From Burkholderia sp. E7m39 (GTDB taxonomy: Bacteria; Pseudomonadota; Gammaproteobacteria; Burkholderiales; Burkholderiaceae), in contig BBSL01000254.1 of the NCBI GenBank assembly GCA_001319865.1, forward strand, positions 1-57,930: a stretch of 57,930 nt of DNA, written 5' to 3'. The translations under genes were made by a program, and so were the position numbers. Positions 26,963 to 36,527 of this stretch are shown here, piece by piece (within the stretch, counting starts at the first letter, position 1; each line of letters starts with the position of its first letter). The notes beneath the pieces are model-generated. The model saw only the letters and a list, made by a program, of their open reading frames with translations, was not told where the DNA came from and did not search any database.

Positions 26963-29900
26963 ATGACCAAGAAATCGAACACGAAAGATGTGCTCGAATT
27001 CGATCCTGGCCATGCGTTAGCTCAAGCGCTAACCGCAACGAGCGTGGCTAGAACAGGAGGCCTTACGCGTCTGCTGGCTCGCCTCTGCTCGGACCGAGAA
27101 CGCCATTATCCCAACCTGTTCAAACCGTTTTTTGGAGGTGCGCATCGCGTTTGCCGCGAGGTTTACATCGGACGCGGCTACGCCGCATCGGGTGCGCTCC
27201 AGATGCAACGCATCGTGAAGCACTGCCACTCCCGGCGGCTGACGCAGAAGGCCGCGCTTGCGAAATCCGGCACATTCCTGAGAGTCACCGGACGTCGTCA
27301 CGTGGCAGCACTCATCGATAAGAGAAAATTCGACGCTTACCTGAGCCAGAGACTGCTGCCCCGGCTCCATAAAGAGGTCATCTCGTGGTTCAGTCCCGTA
27401 TCCGTTGCACAATCGCCCGTCTCGAATCTACGCCTCAGCGTCTTTCCTGGTCTTCCGCAAGACGTTCAGGTCATCGTTCTCTATCTCGCTTATCGTCTCG
27501 GCAGTCGTCACCACGACGGATTGCGCTGGCTCATGAGGACCCTCGACTGGGAATATCTCGCGCGCGTGCTGCAAGACCCGAAGATCGTGGCCCGCTATCA
27601 CATTGGGGCCATGCAGGCTGCCATGCAGCTCAGGATCATATTGCGCCCGGAGACACGGACGTTTCTGGTGCAAACGCTCGAGGCTCAACCAAGGGTTGGA
27701 CACCGTGCGCTTGCCGAGGAATATGAGCATATCACCGGCACGCGCACGTCCCATAAACCCGCGTACGACATTCAAAATACGATGCTCAATCACGCCGACG
27801 CGGACAGCGACGGACTTAGCGCGCTCTGTCTGTCGGGCGGCGGCATTCGAAGTGCCTCATTTTGCCTTGGTGTTATCCAGACACTCGCCACCTATCAGCT
27901 ATTCGGACGTTTTCATTACTTGTCGACCGTTTCCGGCGGCGGATACATCGGAACGGGATTGACGCGCTGGATGGCCGGAAAATCCATCAGCGACAATTGC
28001 CAGGCGAACGGCGCGCTGTGTTTCGCCGAAGAGCAACTGGCACGTATGCGCCGCGCGGATTACGTCAACGATCGCATGACCGGCACGACTTTCGAGCACG
28101 AGGGGCCGCTCACGTGGCTTCGGATGAACAGCAACTATCTGGCTCGGCAGTTGTCGCTGTTCTCGGCGGATGCATGGACAGTCGTGGCAACCTACCTGAG
28201 AAATCTTGCAATCACGATACTGATTTTCTGGCCGTGGTTCGCACTTTTCCTCACGTTGCCATGGCTCGCGATTTTATTCGGGCAGCAGCACGCGTTCGTC
28301 GGTGTTTTACGCCCTTTCGATCTGGACTTCGCCACCATCGGTTGGGCGTCGGCTGCAGGTATCGTTGGCGCGGTACTGGGTGTGATCGGCGCGACTTATT
28401 ACTTTCAGGGCCGGACAGATGGACGGGATTTGGTTGGGAACGCGTACGCCAATGGACTGCCCTGTCCCAAAGGGGGGGATACGCGCGCCGCGTTCGGCGC
28501 AATGCTGCTTATCGTGGGATGTACCCTTCTCTCGGGCATGATGTGGTCCGATGTCGATGACCGTCTTATCGACGACTCCTTTCCGCTCCTGACACGACTC
28601 TGGCATGCCATCACTGCACTGCTACTTGATAGCAACCTACTCACGCTACGCGATTTTGGAAAAACACTGACCGGCGACTCATTCGCGTTACTGAGGCATT
28701 TCTGGCATTACATGGCCGTCGCTGTGGCAATCGCTGGCACACAGCTTTGGCTCGCCATTCGCAACACATCACCGAACCAACCCGTGACGCTTGTTGTCAT
28801 GCTCAGCGCGGCCTTCGCCGCCACACTTACACAGATTGGCCTCGTTTTATGGATTCGATGGGGTCTCGCAAACTGGGGCCCCAATGTGATTGACATCGAG
28901 AGGTTGGCGCTGTCCACTACCGTGCGCGCATTGGCCACGCCACCTTTATTATTGCTCGCACTACTGCTCGGTGAGGGCGTCAAGGCCGCCGTGCGTTCCT
29001 ATACGGAACTCGCCGACCGCCGCGAACATCAGGCGCGCGCGCATGGGTTCTCGTTCATGTTGATGACAGCATGGATCGTTTGCGCGCTGCTGGTCATGGC
29101 GTTCCCGCGCTACTCAGCTTTCTGGGCGATTCGGTACCGAGTGCGACCGCGGCCGGAAGCGGGCTGTCGGTGGCCCTGAGCGGCTGGTTCGGCTACCGCA
29201 AGTCGACACCTGGCAAGCCAGACGCACGCACACCAATCAGTCTCACGTTAGTGGGATGCATCGGCATGCTGCTTCTTGCGATTCTTCTTTCCATCGGCGC
29301 ATGGAAAACATTCGAACACACTGCCATGTTCCCCGAATGGCAAATGCCCGTGCGATGCCAATGCCTGAACCTCAAGCCGGAGGAACAATTCACCGATGCT
29401 TCTCCCAAGTACGACCTGCGTGGCTTCAAGCTTCCGGTGTCCGATGACATCTGCAAGATTCCCAAAGCACAGTGCGTCGATCGCTCGTTCGTGTCCTACT
29501 TCAACGCCCTTGTCAGCCAGTTCGATACGGAGAAGCTGTGGCGCGCGATCATGCTCCTGGTGATATCAGGCATCGCTGCTTTCGGACTCGGTTTCGTCAT
29601 TCGAATGAACGAGTTCAGCCTGCATGGCTTCTATCGTGATCGCCTTATCCGCGCTTTTTACGGTGGTTTTCGCAGCCTCAACCTCCCGCGAAAGCCGGCT
29701 CTTTTCACGGGCTTCGATCCAAAAGACGATATTCCTTTCTCGCATCTCAAGACGGCGCTTTACGAATCCGTGCCGAAATTCGATGCGAGTCATCGGCCGA
29801 CCAAACCACCCTTTCTCGTCGTCAACACCGCACTCAATCTCGTTAAGGGAGCTGAACTGGCGTGGCAGGAACGCAAGGCCGACAGCTTCACAATGACCGC

Positions 29901-30042
29901 CCTCAGAGCCGGGAACTATCGACTGGGGTATCGCGACATTGATATCTTCGCCCAACAGGTCAAACTCGGCACCGCCATGCCGATCTCCGGCGCCGCCTTC
30001 AATCCAAACATGGGCTATAACAGTGTCGCGTCGTCCACCGCT
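26963..30042 (+). pseudogene. Patatin-like phospholipase, frameshifted and truncated
   Basis: The first frame (26963-29179) encodes a long N-terminal domain, then the patatin signature CLSGGGIRSASFCLGV (oxyanion hole, about residue 292) and STVSGGGYIGTG with the nucleophile Ser (about residue 323). Several membrane helices follow. Near 29100-29115 the reading frame shifts: the sequence ...LLVMAF must continue as PALLSFLGDSV in another frame, which stays open to 30117. In this second frame the family block SGAAFNPNMGYNS is present, but similarity stops near 30040, before the DGG motif that supplies the catalytic Asp in this family. The remaining frame is reverse-complement histidine-kinase sequence. 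The gene is thus probably dead. Confidence 0.75.
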
Positions 30043-30647
30043 GGGTCGCAGCTATCGGACTCGATGATGCGGCATACGGCACCCACACGATGGCCGACAG
30101 ATTCGCATCGGCCATGATGACGCGTGTCGAATTCAGGATCGCACCAACGGGCGAACGCAGGTCATGGGCGAGCACGCCGGTGAACAGGTCCCGGATGCGT
30201 TCGGTGATCGATGAAAACTCCCGCACCGACTCGGCAACCATCTGATCGACCGCCTCGTTGAAGCGGATCATTTCCCGAAAGGCGGCCGCGTCCAACTGGC
30301 ACCTCTGCTGCCACCGCCGCAGGACACTCGCCCGCAGCGCCCCGGTACTCCGCCACCAGTGCATTGATCCTGAACCCCTGCGCCTGGCGGTCATCCGCGT
30401 GTCCACGTCCGATCCGGTTGAAACGCGGAGTCGGGATCGGGCCGGTTGCCGTGCGACTTCTCGCGCTGCTGTGCGTCCGTCTGCGCCCCGCGCATGTCGG
30501 CGGCGATACCGGTCAGCAGTTCCCGCGCCGAGTTGCGCAGCTGGTGATCGTCGAGGTCGATATCGTCGGGGCAGACCGCGCGCGCGTAGGCGGTCCATTC
30601 GTCAATCAGCGCGTCCATTCTGCTTCGACAAAGTCCGACAAGGTCAT
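30043..30647 (-). pseudogene. Histidine kinase remnant (RsbRD-type N-terminus and H-box)
   Basis: On the minus strand a good ribosome binding site (AAGGAGGG) precedes ATG at 30647 (MTLSDFVEAEW). The frame must shift to read ALIDEWTAYARAVCPDD...LTGIAADM, and shift again to reach FREMIRFNEAVDQMVAESVR and the phospho-acceptor H-box GVLAHDLRSPVGAILNS. The sequence ends at the patatin junction, so the ATPase domain is missing. At least two frameshifts plus a truncation make it a pseudogene. Together with the patatin end it marks a rearrangement breakpoint near 30042. Confidence 0.7.
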
Positions 30648-30740
30648 GGTCCCTCCTTCGTGTCCGCCCTCTCACCGGGAGCCTAGCAAAAAACCGGGCC
30701 ATGTGAGCCAAATACGTTGACCCGTCAATCAATGTCCAGA

Positions 30741-30781
30741 AATGAAGGGTACAATAGTCTTAACTATTGCCCCCCTTCATT
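30741..30781. repeat. Imperfect hairpin
   Basis: AATGAAGGG and AATAGT pair with ACTATT and CCCTTCATT around a short loop. There is no T-run, so it is more likely a structured RNA segment or operator than a terminator. Confidence 0.4.
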
Positions 30782-30852
30782 GCGTCACGCCGTCCCCGCG
30801 GACCGCGAAGAGCGAGCCTGGCTAATCCCGATGCGCGCCCTATACTGGAAGG

Positions 30853-30965
30853 GAGCCGCGCGGGAGCCGGTCTCATCAGCAGCAAGGGGCTCGATATTTC
30901 CCCATGAGACGCGGTAGCGGGGCCACGGAAACGCCTGCGACAGCACGCAGGCGTTTTTCTTTTTG
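30853..30965 (+). ncRNA. Candidate small RNA
   Basis: A TATACT box at 30841-30846 is followed, after about 110 nt without a coding frame, by a strong rho-independent terminator. This is the arrangement expected of an intergenic small RNA of about 110 nt. The -35 element is weak, and no known RNA family is recognised. The start position is estimated from the -10 box. Confidence 0.3.
30929..30965 (+). terminator. Strong rho-independent terminator
   Basis: AAACGCCTGCG and CGCAGGCGTTT form a stem with an ACAGCA loop, followed by a run of T (TTTTTCTTTTT). It has no coding gene immediately upstream on the plus strand, which supports a small RNA. Confidence 0.8.
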
Positions 30966-31234
30966 CCGGTCTTAATCCTGATAAGTCGTAGCGTTTAATG
31001 GTCGGCCGGGACTGGCTCACGTAGCTTCCGGCTAGACGTCAAATAACCGGCCAATCCGTTTAAATGGGGCCCGTTCGCTAAAAACGTTATGTCAAGTTAT
31101 CCGTTCCGGCGGAGGCCGCCTATGCCTTCCCAAAGGCACGCACACGCGGTGTGCCGACAATTTCCGCATGCGCCATGATCGGCTGGTCCTCGCATGGTTG
31201 GTGTCCCGCCGGCCGTCGCCATGCCATGGTCCAT
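30966..31234. other. Intergenic region, nothing recognised
   Basis: About 270 bp between the small-RNA terminator and the 100-aa minus-strand gene. No gene or clear signal is seen. Confidence 0.4.
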
Positions 31235-31537
31235 TCAACGCGTCAACCTGCGAGCAATCTTGCGGCTTGCCTGAACCATCACGTTGGCGAGGCCGGTGAT
31301 CTTGTCGGGATCACTGGCCGTGAAGGTCTGGGCAATGCCACTGATTGGCGCATTCAGAACGGCCGCCGCCCGATTGGTCCAGATCAGGCTCAGCGAACAT
31401 CCTTCGAGCGCCTCATGCGCAAATACGTTTGCTTCTGCCGGACTGATTCTCGAGAACGCAGCTTCGACCTCATCCGGGCTGATGCAACTGGGTAGATAGT
31501 TGATTCGAACCCTGCCGATCATCTGCTGTTCTAGCAT
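31235..31537 (-). CDS. Small hypothetical protein
   Basis: A 100-aa protein (MLEQQMIGRVRINYLPSCIS...). It has a mixed helix/strand composition, a plausible AGAGG ribosome binding site upstream and an alternative Met at 31522. The family is unknown. It lies alone between the small-RNA region and the AbiE operon, in the opposite direction to AbiE. Confidence 0.45.
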   Translation of the reverse strand: MLEQQMIGRVRINYLPSCISPDEVEAAFSRISPAEANVFAHEALEGCSLSLIWTNRAAAVLNAPISGIAQTFTASDPDKITGLANVMVQASRKIARRLTR

Positions 31538-31833
31538 GATCGTCGCCTCTTACGCAGCCGGCAGATACGTCCATGACTGCCCGTAGGACTGCGCCATCGA
31601 TCGTCTTCATGCCAGTAAAACCGCTGAAGCGGTGGCAAAAAAATGGCCCGCATCTTTGCGGACCCGTTTCTGGCGAGACACAGACAGGCGGCCAGTTTCC
31701 CGCCAGCCCCGCCTGTGCCCCGCTTTGCGGCCACGTGCCGTTAACACGAGCCACATGTACATGATAGTCATGGCGGCCCCGCCCGGCGGAGTTTTTATGC
31801 GCGTCGCGCGTGCTCGAGCGTGGGCGTCGGGGT

Positions 31834-31863
31834 TGTCCGAAAAATGCGTACATTTCTCGGACA
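31834..31863. promoter_or_regulatory. AbiE operator, distal palindrome
   Basis: A 30-bp palindrome: TGTCCGAAAAATG, CG, then TACATTTCTCGGACA. It is nearly identical to the second palindrome 47 bp downstream. AbiEi antitoxins are known to repress their own operon by binding two inverted repeats in the promoter, so this is the expected operator. Confidence 0.75.
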
Positions 31864-31872
31864 GTGGCCGAC

Positions 31873-31901
31873 TTGCAAATTGTCCGAAAAATGTGTACAT
31901 T
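31873..31901 (+). promoter_or_regulatory. Predicted abiE promoter
   Basis: TTGCAA (31873-31878) and TACATT (31896-31901) are spaced by 17 bp. The -10 box lies inside the proximal operator palindrome, so bound antitoxin would exclude RNA polymerase. Confidence 0.5.
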
Positions 31902-31910
31902 TTTCGGACA
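31881..31910. promoter_or_regulatory. AbiE operator, proximal palindrome
   Basis: A 30-bp palindrome (TGTCCGAAAAATG, TG, TACATTTTTCGGACA). It abuts the ribosome binding site (AAGGAGGAG) of abiEi and covers the predicted -10 box. Confidence 0.78.
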
Positions 31911-31920
31911 AGGAGGAGCC

Positions 31921-32634
31921 GTGACCGAGCTCAGCAACCGCATGATTTCAATGATCAGCGCCGGCGCGCCGGGATCTGTCTGGGTGCCTGCCGATTTTGC
32001 CCAGTGGGGCTCCCGCGACCTCGTTGACAAAACGCTGCAGCGGCTCGTCGCCAGCGGCAAGCTCCGTCGGATCGATCGCGGCCTGTATGACATGCCGGCG
32101 GTCAACCGGCTTACGCGCCGCCCGAGCGTTCCCGACTATCGCGCCGTGGTCGAGGCTGTTGCCAGACGCGATCAGCTCCGGGTGTTAGTCGACGGTATCA
32201 CCGCCGCGAACGACCTTGGCCTCACCGACGCCGTGCCGGCCAGGGTCACGCTCCATACCGACGCTCGACGGCGTTCGATCAAACTCGACAACCTGCTGAT
32301 CGAATTCAAACGCACCGCGCCAAGCCGCCTCTACTGGGCCGGTCGGCCGGCAATGCGTGTCGTCCAGGCTCTCCACTGGCTCAAGGACACGCTGGACAGC
32401 GATGGTGACCGGGTCCGGGGCCGCCTTGGCGTGGTTCTGTCAGACCCCGGCCATGGCGACGACATCAAGCAGGACCTGATCGACGGTTTCGCCTATCTGC
32501 CTATCTGGATGCAAAAATTCCTGCAGTCCATCCCCAACTTCGACCCGAGCAAGGCCGCCACGCCTCTGCCTCGCGGCACTGACCTGATTGCGCAACGCAC
32601 GCGCCGAGCCGCAGATGCGGGAGGACAAGGATGA
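31921..32634 (+). CDS. abiEi: AbiEi antitoxin (type IV toxin-antitoxin)
   Basis: A 237-aa protein matching the AbiEi/DUF6088 family. It has an N-terminal winged-helix DNA-binding domain (residues about 10-60, WVPADFAQWGSRDLVDKTLQ and LRRIDRGLYDMP) and a C-terminal antitoxin domain (TLHTDARRRSIKLDNLLIEF). It counteracts the AbiEii toxin and represses the operon. The start is a GTG at 31921 with a strong AAGGAGGAG site; a longer in-frame extension would run through the operators and is not credible. The stop overlaps the toxin start by 4 nt (ATGA). AbiE is a known abortive-infection phage defence module. Confidence 0.9.
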   Translation: MTELSNRMISMISAGAPGSVWVPADFAQWGSRDLVDKTLQRLVASGKLRRIDRGLYDMPAVNRLTRRPSVPDYRAVVEAVARRDQLRVLVDGITAANDLGLTDAVPARVTLHTDARRRSIKLDNLLIEFKRTAPSRLYWAGRPAMRVVQALHWLKDTLDSDGDRVRGRLGVVLSDPGHGDDIKQDLIDGFAYLPIWMQKFLQSIPNFDPSKAATPLPRGTDLIAQRTRRAADAGGQG

Positions 32635-33665
32635 ACGAAGCGTACAAGGACATCATCGCGGCGTCCGACGGCGATCGCCGAAATCTCTTCCTCGAAACTG
32701 CCGCGCGCCTCGGCACTGCGGTGCAGAACGTCGAGAAAGATTTCTGGGTTTGCTGGGTCCTCGACGCGCTCTTTAACGGTGTGAGCCCGAACGGGCCGCG
32801 CCTGCTCTTCAAAGGTGGTACGTCGCTGTCCAAGGCCTTTGGGCTGATTTCGCGCTTCTCTGAGGACATCGACATCACCGTCTTTCGCGACGACATCGGA
32901 CAACACGCAGAACCCGGGGAACTGGAGCTTTTGAGCGGGAAACAGCGCCGCAAACGGCTCGATGCAATCCGCACCGCGTGCCAGGCCTTTATCCGTGGCG
33001 ATCTTACGGCTCAGCTGCACGCCCTGGCCAATGAGTTCATCCCGCAAGGTTTCAGGCTCGAGCCCGACCCTGACGACCGTGACGGCCAGACACTGCTATT
33101 GTGGTATCCGGCCGTAACCGCAGCTTCTGGCCAGTACATTCGCTCTGCCGTCAAGATCGAGGCAGGTGCCAAATCCGCCCTCGATCCGCACGCGGCCGCG
33201 ATGGTCACACCTTACGTTGCCGCGGATGTTCCGCATCTCAACCTTGACGTCGCGGAGGTAACCACCGTCCAGCCCGAGCGCACCTTATGGGACAAGATCG
33301 TTATCCTGCATGGTCTGCGTCAATGGTATGAACGCCGTGGAGAGTTGCGTCACGGCGGACAGCGTATATCGCGACACTTCTACGACGTTCATCAGCTTGC
33401 GCTCAGCACACACGCATCCGACTGGCTACGCAACCAGCCGTTGGCTGAAGACTGCGCCCGGCACGCGCGCTTGTTCTTCGGAAGTGCGGATTTCGCTCTT
33501 GAACTGGCCAGAGCTGGCACCTATACACTATCGCCGCCCGAGGCGATGCGCGACGGGCTGCGTCGCGACTATGAAGCGATGGCCGGGATGATCTTTCACG
33601 GCACACCATCCCTTGATGAGGTATTGGCGACTGTAGAACAGGTCGAGCGTCAGATCAATGGGTGA
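32631..33665 (+). CDS. abiEii: AbiEii nucleotidyltransferase toxin
   Basis: A 344-aa protein of the AbiEii/AbiGii nucleotidyltransferase family. The signature LLFKGGTSLSKAFGLISRFS continues EDIDITVF (about residues 60-85): GGTSLSK is the GS motif and the SEDIDI aspartates bind metal. Known relatives transfer nucleotides to RNA acceptors and arrest growth when not neutralised. It overlaps abiEi as ATGA. Its length is slightly above the usual about 300 residues. The frame is intact and the catalytic motifs are present, so the module is probably active. Confidence 0.9.
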   Translation: MNEAYKDIIAASDGDRRNLFLETAARLGTAVQNVEKDFWVCWVLDALFNGVSPNGPRLLFKGGTSLSKAFGLISRFSEDIDITVFRDDIGQHAEPGELELLSGKQRRKRLDAIRTACQAFIRGDLTAQLHALANEFIPQGFRLEPDPDDRDGQTLLLWYPAVTAASGQYIRSAVKIEAGAKSALDPHAAAMVTPYVAADVPHLNLDVAEVTTVQPERTLWDKIVILHGLRQWYERRGELRHGGQRISRHFYDVHQLALSTHASDWLRNQPLAEDCARHARLFFGSADFALELARAGTYTLSPPEAMRDGLRRDYEAMAGMIFHGTPSLDEVLATVEQVERQING

Positions 33666-33869
33666 GGCCAGGGCTTGGTGAAGCTCACAAAACACTTGAA
33701 TGTTGACACCCGCGAAGAATCCCGCTGGCGCAACGCGTTTCGCTTTGATGGTTTGCAAGAGTCGTGAACCGATGCAGCCGAGCACGGGCTGCGGCAATAC
33801 CGGGCTCGGTCGTCCGGTTAATATATCGGCCTGCTTTGCTTGCCCGTAGCAACCGGAGGAATCCATCCC

Positions 33870-34997
33870 ATGACAAGGACGAACCGCAGGTCCGTCAGTA
33901 TCGCTCCGCGCCACAACAAGGCCACTCTGTCGAAGGGCCAGAAGGCATTCAACACGCTCATCAGGCAGATTGAAAAGCGGCGTAACCGTCTCGTTGCGTG
34001 GGAGGCGGCAGGGCCTGTTTTCCAGAAGAAATACCTCGACGAGTTGCTTCCGCTCGAACGGGCCTCGACCGATTTGCAGGTCAAGATGGTCTCCCGACTT
34101 GATGACGCCGGCAACCAGAAAGGCTTGACCGCATCCGAGCGCCGCATGATCTCGGAGCTGATCACCGGTCTGGCCGGCGAGCTGCTCGAAGAGCGCGACG
34201 ATCCGCAGTTGAAAGCCATCTACAACAGGCTCGGTCCATCCGACTATGACAGCGAAGCGGCGGCCGAACTCGAGGATATGAAGTCGGTGCTGGAGGCGAT
34301 GCTCGGTGTTGAACTGGGTGACGACCTTGACATGAACTCGCCAGACGAGGTCCTGGCGCGTGCTCATGCCAGAATGCAAGAGCAACAGGCGCAGGAAATT
34401 GCCGAAAACCAGGCGCGTGAGGAACGTCGTGCCAACGGAAAAAATACGGCGAAGCAGCTCGCCGCGCAGGCCCGCCAGGAGGCCGAGCAGGCGCAGTTGA
34501 GCCAGTCTATCCGCGAGGTCTATCGCAAACTTGCCAGCGCCCTGCATCCTGATCGCGAATCCGATCCTCAGGAGCGGGAGCGCAAAACTGCGCTGATGCA
34601 GCGGGTCAACCAGGCCTACGCCAAAAACAATCTCCTGCAACTGCTGGAACTGCAGCTGGAACTTGAACACATCGACCAGAGCACGATCAACGATATCAGC
34701 GAAGACCGGCTGAAGCATTACAACAGCATCCTGATGGAGCAGCTCGGCGAGCTGGATCAGGAGATCCATCATGTTGAAGCCGGCTTCAGGCAGGCCTATG
34801 GAATTCCGCCATTTATCGACGTCTCTCCCGACACCGTCGTACGCAATCTCGCGGGTGACATCACTGAGCTTCAGCACAGCATACGCGATCTGGAAAAAGA
34901 TCTGCTCGCGTTCGAAGACCTTCGGAAACTGAAAACCTGGCTGAAACACCTGAAACGTCAGCAGGCAGCACTTCGCTTCGACGAAATGCCATTCTGA
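33870..34997 (+). CDS. J-domain-containing protein
   Basis: A 375-aa protein. A J-domain-like helix pair with the HPD triad (IREVYRKLASALHPDRESDP, about residues 215-235, and then LMQRVNQAYAKNNLLQLLEL) sits after a long charged coiled-coil (EQQAQEIAENQAREERR). A C-terminal helical region with coiled-coil character follows. J domains recruit and stimulate Hsp70 (DnaK). An internal J domain in a coiled-coil context recalls specialised co-chaperones rather than DnaJ itself. The ATG at 33870 has GGAGGA about 9 nt upstream. It starts about 200 nt after the AbiEii stop and may be a separate unit. Confidence 0.8.
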   Translation: MTRTNRRSVSIAPRHNKATLSKGQKAFNTLIRQIEKRRNRLVAWEAAGPVFQKKYLDELLPLERASTDLQVKMVSRLDDAGNQKGLTASERRMISELITGLAGELLEERDDPQLKAIYNRLGPSDYDSEAAAELEDMKSVLEAMLGVELGDDLDMNSPDEVLARAHARMQEQQAQEIAENQAREERRANGKNTAKQLAAQARQEAEQAQLSQSIREVYRKLASALHPDRESDPQERERKTALMQRVNQAYAKNNLLQLLELQLELEHIDQSTINDISEDRLKHYNSILMEQLGELDQEIHHVEAGFRQAYGIPPFIDVSPDTVVRNLAGDITELQHSIRDLEKDLLAFEDLRKLKTWLKHLKRQQAALRFDEMPF

Positions 34998-35702
34998 ACG
35001 ACCGCGCGTTCGATAGCCGTGCATCGCCAGTGCGGTAGATTTCGCGCTGACGGCTTATCCACAATTTCTGTGCGTAAGCCTGTTGATAACGTATTCATCA
35101 GAGCCGCCCCTCCCCTCTAGCGGCTCGGCGATTGGCCCGACGGCCTGTTCCTCGGATTCAGCGCGCTGTATCCTTTCGTCAGAACGTTATCGCCGATCAC
35201 GCGAAGCCGAGAGCTACCTCATAAGCGAGGCGACACGGATCGGCAAAGACCTGATCCATCGCGGCCTGACGTTCTTGCTCCCAACGTACGAACCCAGTCG
35301 ACGTGTCTGCTGGTCGCATTTAGCCCTCGTAACTTGGTAAGGACTACCGTTAAGTTTCGCTAAATTATGTCAAACGGCGACATCGCGTGGACTCATGGCC
35401 ACTTCTCGCTCACACAACTAGAGGAGTAAGCCCTGCAAGCTGGGTGGATCCGTTTCGGTAACGTCAACTGAAGCTGTCACGCAATGCACGATCTCAACGC
35501 ATGTTGTGCCGCACTGGTTGGCGCAACGGGAATACCGCGGCGGTGGGCTGCGTTTATACCTTGTCGATGCTTGCGTTCGCGAAGAGACCGCGCAATACGT
35601 CTGCAATGCACCGGACGGTCGGCGTCGGTCCAGTGATGTGAGTGCCTCGCCGGACATCTGTCCACGGGATTTCCTGCGGGGCTCCCTAACCCGGAGATCA
35701 CC
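34998..35702. other. Intergenic region, no supported gene
   Basis: About 700 bp. It contains one consensus DnaA-box-like nonamer (TTATCCACA, 35055-35063) and a near-match TGTTGATAA at 35081-35089. Without a cluster of boxes, a repeat array or a replication gene this is not evidence of an origin. Confidence 0.4.
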
Positions 35703-35849
35703 ATGAAGCAGTTTCGAATGGTTGTTGTGTGGCTGGTTTGCGTAGGCATGGCCGCGGTCTCAGTATCCGCTATCGCGGGCAGCGATACGAACCGGAGTGC
35801 CGACAGCGCGTCGGGCAGTTCAGGAAATTCCTCAGGCGGTGGTTACTGA
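35703..35849 (+). CDS. Small secreted Ser/Gly-rich peptide
   Basis: A 48-aa protein with a signal peptide ([20 protein letters not shown]...AIAG) and a short Ser/Gly/Asn-rich mature part ending SSGGGY. Its function is unknown. It is short but has a credible hydrophobic leader and a clean stop. Confidence 0.4.
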   Translation: MKQFRMVVVWLVCVGMAAVSVSAIAGSDTNRSADSASGSSGNSSGGGY

Positions 35850-36172
35850 ACCCGGCGAGCCGTATCGCGCGGTCCGTCGCCCGCACGGCCGGTTCGGGTT
35901 GTTGCAGTCTGCGCCCACCTGGCTGCGCTCGCGTCGACGCTGCACTACGGCATTGCCGCCAACTATATGAATCGTCACCTGACTGGCGTCGACGCGCTCA
36001 CGGTGGCTACCGGCACCATGACGACGGGCCGCCGAAAACCGGTCCGTGTGCGGTCCGCGGACCTGCGGATTGGCAGGCCTCATTCCGGCGTGGTACAAAG
36101 TCTTCCGTCGCGGGCGCTCGCTCTGCGGCACTGCGGTCGCGAATGCGACGTTCAACATCTACAGGTTCAAAA
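35850..36172. other. Region upstream of the cold-shock gene
   Basis: About 320 bp without an intact gene. A continuous plus-strand frame runs into the cold-shock gene but is Arg-rich and without a start, so it is more likely decayed sequence or a long 5' leader. Long leaders are typical of cspA-type mRNAs. Confidence 0.35.
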
Positions 36173-36376
36173 ATGGCAACGGGTACAGTGAAGTGGTTTA
36201 ACGATGCAAAGGGCTTTGGTTTCATCACGCCGGACGAAGGCGGCGAAGACCTGTTCGCCCACTTCTCCGAAATCAGGACGGAAGGCTTCAAGTCTTTGCA
36301 GGAAAACCAGAAAATCAGCTTCGAAGTGAAGATGGGCGCGAAGGGCAAGCAAGCTGCCAATATCAAGCCTGTCTAA
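36173..36376 (+). CDS. cspA: Cold-shock protein (CspA family)
   Basis: A 67-aa protein with both RNA-binding motifs: KGFGFI (RNP1) and DLFAHFS (RNP2), in [20 protein letters not shown] and the rest of the fold. It is a single cold-shock-domain RNA chaperone that melts RNA structure. The full length matches the family (66-70 aa). No strong ribosome binding site is visible right before the ATG, in keeping with regulation through the 5' leader. Several csp paralogs per genome are usual, so the exact name is tentative. Confidence 0.92.
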   Translation: MATGTVKWFNDAKGFGFITPDEGGEDLFAHFSEIRTEGFKSLQENQKISFEVKMGAKGKQAANIKPV

Positions 36377-36527
36377 GCGGTGGGCGCATCGTCCTGACAA
36401 GTGACCCGCCCTGCGCGAGTCAAACTTTTCAAAGTCAGCAAGTCAGGAATTTGTGCCTGTGGTGGCATCCCGGTGCACTGATTCGAGCAGGACTGACAAG
36501 CCCTGCTCGTGACCGGTCACCCGTCAA

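Noticed and set aside
33528..35024. Minus-strand frame of about 498 codons
   Set aside because: The plus strand encodes a convincing J-domain protein with HPD motif and ribosome binding site. The minus frame has no recognisable domain.
35055..35089. DnaA-box-like TTATCCACA with a near-match nearby
   Set aside because: A single perfect nonamer is expected by chance on this scale. No iteron array, AT-rich unwinding region or replication gene is adjacent.
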